Source of the DNA: Bdellovibrionales bacterium CG12_big_fil_rev_8_21_14_0_65_38_15
GTDB taxonomy: Bacteria; Bdellovibrionota; Bacteriovoracia; Bacteriovoracales; Bacteriovoracaceae
DNA: 64,000 bases
NCBI GenBank assembly: GCA_002787775.1
Contig: PCUW01000002.1
Span: 60,498 to 124,497 of the forward strand
Direction of reading: 5' to 3'
Made by a program: the position numbers and the translations under genes. The notes beneath the pieces are model-generated. The model did no database searches and had not been told where the DNA came from. It worked only from the letters and a program-made list of their open reading frames with translations. Shown piece by piece: positions 61,629 to 64,000 of this stretch (position 1 is its first letter; the number at the start of each line of letters is the position of its first letter).

Positions 61629-62621
61629 ATGCTAACTAGAATGTTAAAATTAGTCATGTTTGCTTCTTGTATTTTAGGATTGCTATCTTGTGATCAAAAC
61701 ATAAAGTCAGCAGAAAAAAAAGAACAGCCAGCTATAAAATATGAAGAATATGTAGCTAGCTTTGATCGCAATTACGATAAAATATCGTCTCGGTTTTATT
61801 ACTTTATAGCGATTCTTCCCAATTACAGTATTAAAGAAAAACTAAGCAGTGATCATTACTTTGATGTACCTGATATACTATGTCGGCAACCGGATGAATT
61901 AAACTTGTTAACACTTTCGGGCAAGGTTCTCAAAGCTAAAAAAATAAGGCTAGTAAATGAGGAAGAGAAGTCACATTATCCAGGAACAGTCTTTGAAGAG
62001 AATGAGTACAAAAATCAATGTTTTTATAGATATGAAACTGATCTTCCAATAGAAGTCGGTGTAGCTGTTGCTTTACCTGTAATGTTTAGTATCTCTGACT
62101 TTAAAGTTTTTCAATATAGCGAAAGGCAGGCGAGACTTGATGACTCTAGCTTTACAAAGACATCACCGAATAGAAAATATTTTTATGGTAAAGAGCGAAA
62201 TTATATTACAGAATACTATCCAACGGCCGAAAAGTTTGTCACAAGCTTGAAAGAGCAGCTTCCGAATTGTCTGACGTTAGAAAGCGCTTTAGCTTTAAAA
62301 ATTATTTGTGTGAGTAAAGAATCAATTGATGATGCAGTGAATGCTTATTGTTGGAATAGCAAAAAACTAGGTTTTTACTGTTTAGACTTCGAAAGTGGTT
62401 GGCATGCTTATGATAAAACATTACACAAACAATTTAGAGGGCCTATCGCAAGTCTAAAGATTGAAGATAAATATTATGAATTAGGTCTTCATAGTGACGA
62501 GCTTTCCAGTTGGTTTATTTTTGACTCAATTGATGAATATGTGTCGTTGAATGCATCCGAAAGTGTTTATGCTGATGTTAACCTAAAATCGAAATTAATT
62601 TTATCAAAGGATATAAAATGA
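61629..62621 (+). CDS. Hypothetical lipoprotein
   Basis: This 330-aa protein has a lipoprotein signal (LKLVMFASCILGLLSCDQN, lipobox GLLSC). The mature part is charged, with several cysteines (ILCRQPDE, NQCFYRYE, LPNCLTLES, IICVSKE, AYCWNS, FYCLDFE). No known domain. The DNA is very AT-rich. The stop TGA overlaps the ATG of a short broken ORF (ATGA), which suggests it once headed an operon. A 169-bp AT-rich gap with TATAAT sequences precedes it. Confidence 0.65.
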   Translation: MLTRMLKLVMFASCILGLLSCDQNIKSAEKKEQPAIKYEEYVASFDRNYDKISSRFYYFIAILPNYSIKEKLSSDHYFDVPDILCRQPDELNLLTLSGKVLKAKKIRLVNEEEKSHYPGTVFEENEYKNQCFYRYETDLPIEVGVAVALPVMFSISDFKVFQYSERQARLDDSSFTKTSPNRKYFYGKERNYITEYYPTAEKFVTSLKEQLPNCLTLESALALKIICVSKESIDDAVNAYCWNSKKLGFYCLDFESGWHAYDKTLHKQFRGPIASLKIEDKYYELGLHSDELSSWFIFDSIDEYVSLNASESVYADVNLKSKLILSKDIK

Positions 62622-62729
62622 AGCTTGCTTTTATAGTTTTCCTTTATATGTTCAAATAAGCTCAAACACACTTGGCCGGATGATGTGCGTTGCTTGAAAG
62701 TGAAAAATATTAAGAGTTTTTTAATTTAA
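62618..62729 (+). pseudogene. Probable frameshifted remnant of a small exported-protein gene
   Basis: ATG at 62618 (overlapping the previous stop as ATGA, with AAAGGA upstream) begins a signal-like MKLAFIVFLYMFK and stops at once. The +1 frame reads FSFICSNKLKHTWPDDVRCLKVKNIKSFLI, then stop, so one missing base near 62640 would give a short protein with a signal peptide. It is too short to identify. Confidence 0.4.
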
Positions 62730-62778
62730 ATTGGTGTTCGTCTTTTAACTCAAGTATTGAGCTTAGTTGGAGGTATTT

Positions 62779-62805
62779 ATGCCAAGAAATCTAATCGAAA
62801 ATTAG
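62779..62805 (+). other. Mini-ORF of 8 codons with a strong ribosome binding site
   Basis: TTGGAGG lies 5 nt before an ATG that opens MPRNLIEN and then stops. It lies 40 bp upstream of the gene at 62845. It could be a leader peptide or a decayed gene start. Nothing else was recognised in the gap from 62622 to 62844. Confidence 0.35.
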
Positions 62806-62844
62806 TTCACATTCATATACTCGTTCATTAATTAAAGGGTGTGT

Positions 62845-63339
62845 ATGGATTTGAATAAAATAGGTAAAGAACTGGATAAGAGAATTCAACTAGCGGACGT
62901 AAAATCTTACGTAGATCAAGGCGTTGGACTTGTTCCCAAAGACATCGAAATGAAAATCATGGGTCAGATAGCATTACTGGCCGACGAAGAGATCTCTTCA
63001 CTTATTGAACTTAATACGACCTTTGATGTTGATGCTCAAGTCAAAGCAAGTGCTGAAGTGGCAAATATTCTCGATCAGCTTCTTAAAGAAAAGGGTCTAG
63101 CTCTTGATAGGCTTAGTGATGAGATTTGGATGCCACCAGATACCATTTGGGAAACACAATATGATGGTGAATATGTAAAGATTTTGAAAGCAAGACCAAT
63201 CGATGTGCTGGTTTCAAAGGGTGTTAAAGCTCCAGCTAAAAATAAGAAGCTTATAAGAGATGCTATGGGCATTTATGGCAATGAACTATTAAAACGTATT
63301 GATGATTTTGGTGGAGATTCTTCCTTTTTTAATATTTAG
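62845..63339 (+). CDS. Hypothetical protein (possible nucleotidyltransferase-like fold)
   Basis: This 164-aa soluble protein starts at the ATG at 62845 with AAAGGG upstream; the ORF-track start is a GTG six bases earlier. The segment IWMPPDTIWETQYDGEYVKILKARPIDVLVSKGVKAP followed by KNKKLIRDAMGIYG resembles the substrate half of nucleotidyltransferase-like proteins of the DUF6036/AbiEii kind, in which a P..VL..K..R.KDK segment is common. The match is weak and the catalytic GS..D motif is not evident. It lies about 90 bp upstream of another hypothetical gene of similar size, possibly as a pair. Confidence 0.55.
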   Translation: MDLNKIGKELDKRIQLADVKSYVDQGVGLVPKDIEMKIMGQIALLADEEISSLIELNTTFDVDAQVKASAEVANILDQLLKEKGLALDRLSDEIWMPPDTIWETQYDGEYVKILKARPIDVLVSKGVKAPAKNKKLIRDAMGIYGNELLKRIDDFGGDSSFFNI

Positions 63340-63397
63340 CCTTCTAAGTCATCGTTTTTACAATCGGTTAATGCTGTACGTACACTATTTTTTAAGT

Positions 63398-63403
63398 TAT
63401 AAT
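63398..63403 (+). promoter_or_regulatory. Candidate -10 box for the gene at 63428
   Basis: A TATAAT preceded by a T run lies 24 bp before the ATG. The -35 region is poor. It suggests the last gene has its own promoter rather than reading through from 62845. Confidence 0.3.
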
Positions 63404-63427
63404 TGTTATGGCTCATAGAAGGCACAT

Positions 63428-63919
63428 ATGAAAGAGACTTACAAAATAAACACATTTACTAACCATGCAGATAGGCTGGCTTACGTTCTGATTAAGTTTG
63501 GTGCTATGGGGACTAATAGGCCTAAGAAGTATGAAGGGGCCACAGTTATTGTTGAAACGATTGATCTAGAAAATGCTCTAGATTACGAGCCAAGATATCT
63601 TGCACCTCTCATTGTTCTTTTAGTTCAGCATCCAAAGTTTCTTACTCAATTTAAAAATATCCCAGAGGATATCTATAATACTGTTGCTAAAATTAGAGCG
63701 GGAAATAAACTAGGCGAAGACTGCAGATATGAAGCCTTTAAAAATCTAGTCAGTCTCTGTGGGATTATCAAAGATGGAAGAGTTAAAGGTCCTAATAAAA
63801 AAATTCGAAAACAGTATAGGTTTGATCAAGCAATTGCTAAGAAGCTAGACGAGCTAATGGCTAGTGGTGGCTTTGATAACGAAACACAGTTAATTGAGAA
63901 GTTAATCTCTAAAGCTTAA
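63428..63919 (+). CDS. Hypothetical protein
   Basis: This is a 163-aa soluble, basic protein. The N-terminal half is compact (TNHADRLAYVLIKFGAMG, TVIVETIDLENALDYEPRYLAPLIVLLVQHPKFL). The C-terminal part has a basic stretch (KGPNKKIRKQYRFDQ) and ends in a short helix, FDNETQLIEKLISKA. It could bind nucleic acid, but no domain is recognised. A TATAAT sits 24 bp upstream. The ATG follows GAAGG at about 6 nt. Confidence 0.55.
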   Translation: MKETYKINTFTNHADRLAYVLIKFGAMGTNRPKKYEGATVIVETIDLENALDYEPRYLAPLIVLLVQHPKFLTQFKNIPEDIYNTVAKIRAGNKLGEDCRYEAFKNLVSLCGIIKDGRVKGPNKKIRKQYRFDQAIAKKLDELMASGGFDNETQLIEKLISKA

Positions 63920-63962
63920 ATTTGGTAGAAGAGTTTGAGTCTTCTTTATTCAAAAGAGCGGC

Positions 63963-64000
63963 TTAACCAACCCAAGCCACGGCCGTCATCACGCCATCAT
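63963..64000 (-). CDS. Possible 3' end of a gene running off the right edge (partial)
   Basis: The last 38 bases on the minus strand read DGVMTAVAWVG and then TAA in one frame. It is compatible with a gene ending just inside the window, but 11 codons are too few to be sure. Confidence 0.25.
   Translation of the reverse strand, partial: DGVMTAVAWVG

Noticed and set aside
63960-63978. 5-bp inverted repeat GGCTT...AAGCC near the window end as a terminator
   Set aside because: The stem is short, the loop is 9 nt and it overlaps the possible partial gene end; not distinguishable from chance.

Overview
The window is AT-rich, densely coded bacterial DNA with many overlapping or abutting genes. The gene set suggests a Gram-negative predatory-type bacterium of the Bdellovibrionota, most likely near Bacteriovorax/Halobacteriovorax. 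The pointers are a complete 12-gene type II secretion operon, PilZ proteins, a fused alpha/beta E1 ketoacid dehydrogenase, a bacterial serine-palmitoyltransferase-like enzyme, a CHASE2 cyclase, and many short secreted proteins and lipoproteins. The taxonomic placement is inference. I saw no rRNA, tRNA, CRISPR array, insertion sequence or prophage.

Layout. 1-8.9 kb is metabolic: a partial SPT/AONS-family enzyme, a PilZ protein, aminopeptidase N, small exported proteins, class II aldolase and the fused E1. 9-18.2 kb is signalling and envelope: a hybrid histidine kinase interrupted by one in-frame TGA, a FecR / TPR-beta-barrel / CHASE2-cyclase operon, and a pair of envelope genes. 18.3-21.1 kb carries hemF, a HiPIP, a coiled-coil protein and an exported protein. 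21.1-27.3 kb is a SUF iron-sulfur operon (Rrf2 regulator-sufB-C-D-S-nfu-tetR). 27.4-32.6 kb carries a rhomboid protease, argS and small proteins. 32.7-37.3 kb carries a two-subunit type IIA topoisomerase of unusual (phage/eukaryote-like, tail-less A subunit) type, an IHF/HU protein and a MerR regulator. 37.2-52.1 kb is one compact minus-strand operon, gspC-D-E-F-G-H-I-J-K-L-M-N followed by a polyprenyl synthase. 52.3-64 kb carries an acyl-CoA dehydrogenase, a VCBS-repeat lipoprotein, an uncharacterised membrane protein, a LysR regulator with a degenerate A-type Fe-S carrier, an M61 peptidase, a PilZ/GYF coiled-coil protein and an AT-rich hypothetical tail with a probable gene remnant.

How the genes work together. 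The SUF operon should build Fe-S clusters, with an Rrf2 sensor carrying three clustered cysteines probably controlling it through a repeat element upstream. The Gsp operon encodes the whole secretion machine except the prepilin peptidase. Several of its genes (gspE, gspH, gspL) start with weak codons, and the ORF track misses the gspH pilin leader because there is no ATG. The FecR-barrel-cyclase operon looks like an envelope-sensing module that makes a cyclic nucleotide. The topoisomerase B subunit has a lysine/alanine-rich histone-H1-like tail, while the neighbouring IHF-like protein has an acidic tail.

All calls come from reading the sequence and recognising motifs. No database search was run. 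Start sites were moved from the ORF track where a ribosome binding site, signal peptide or overlap argued for it.
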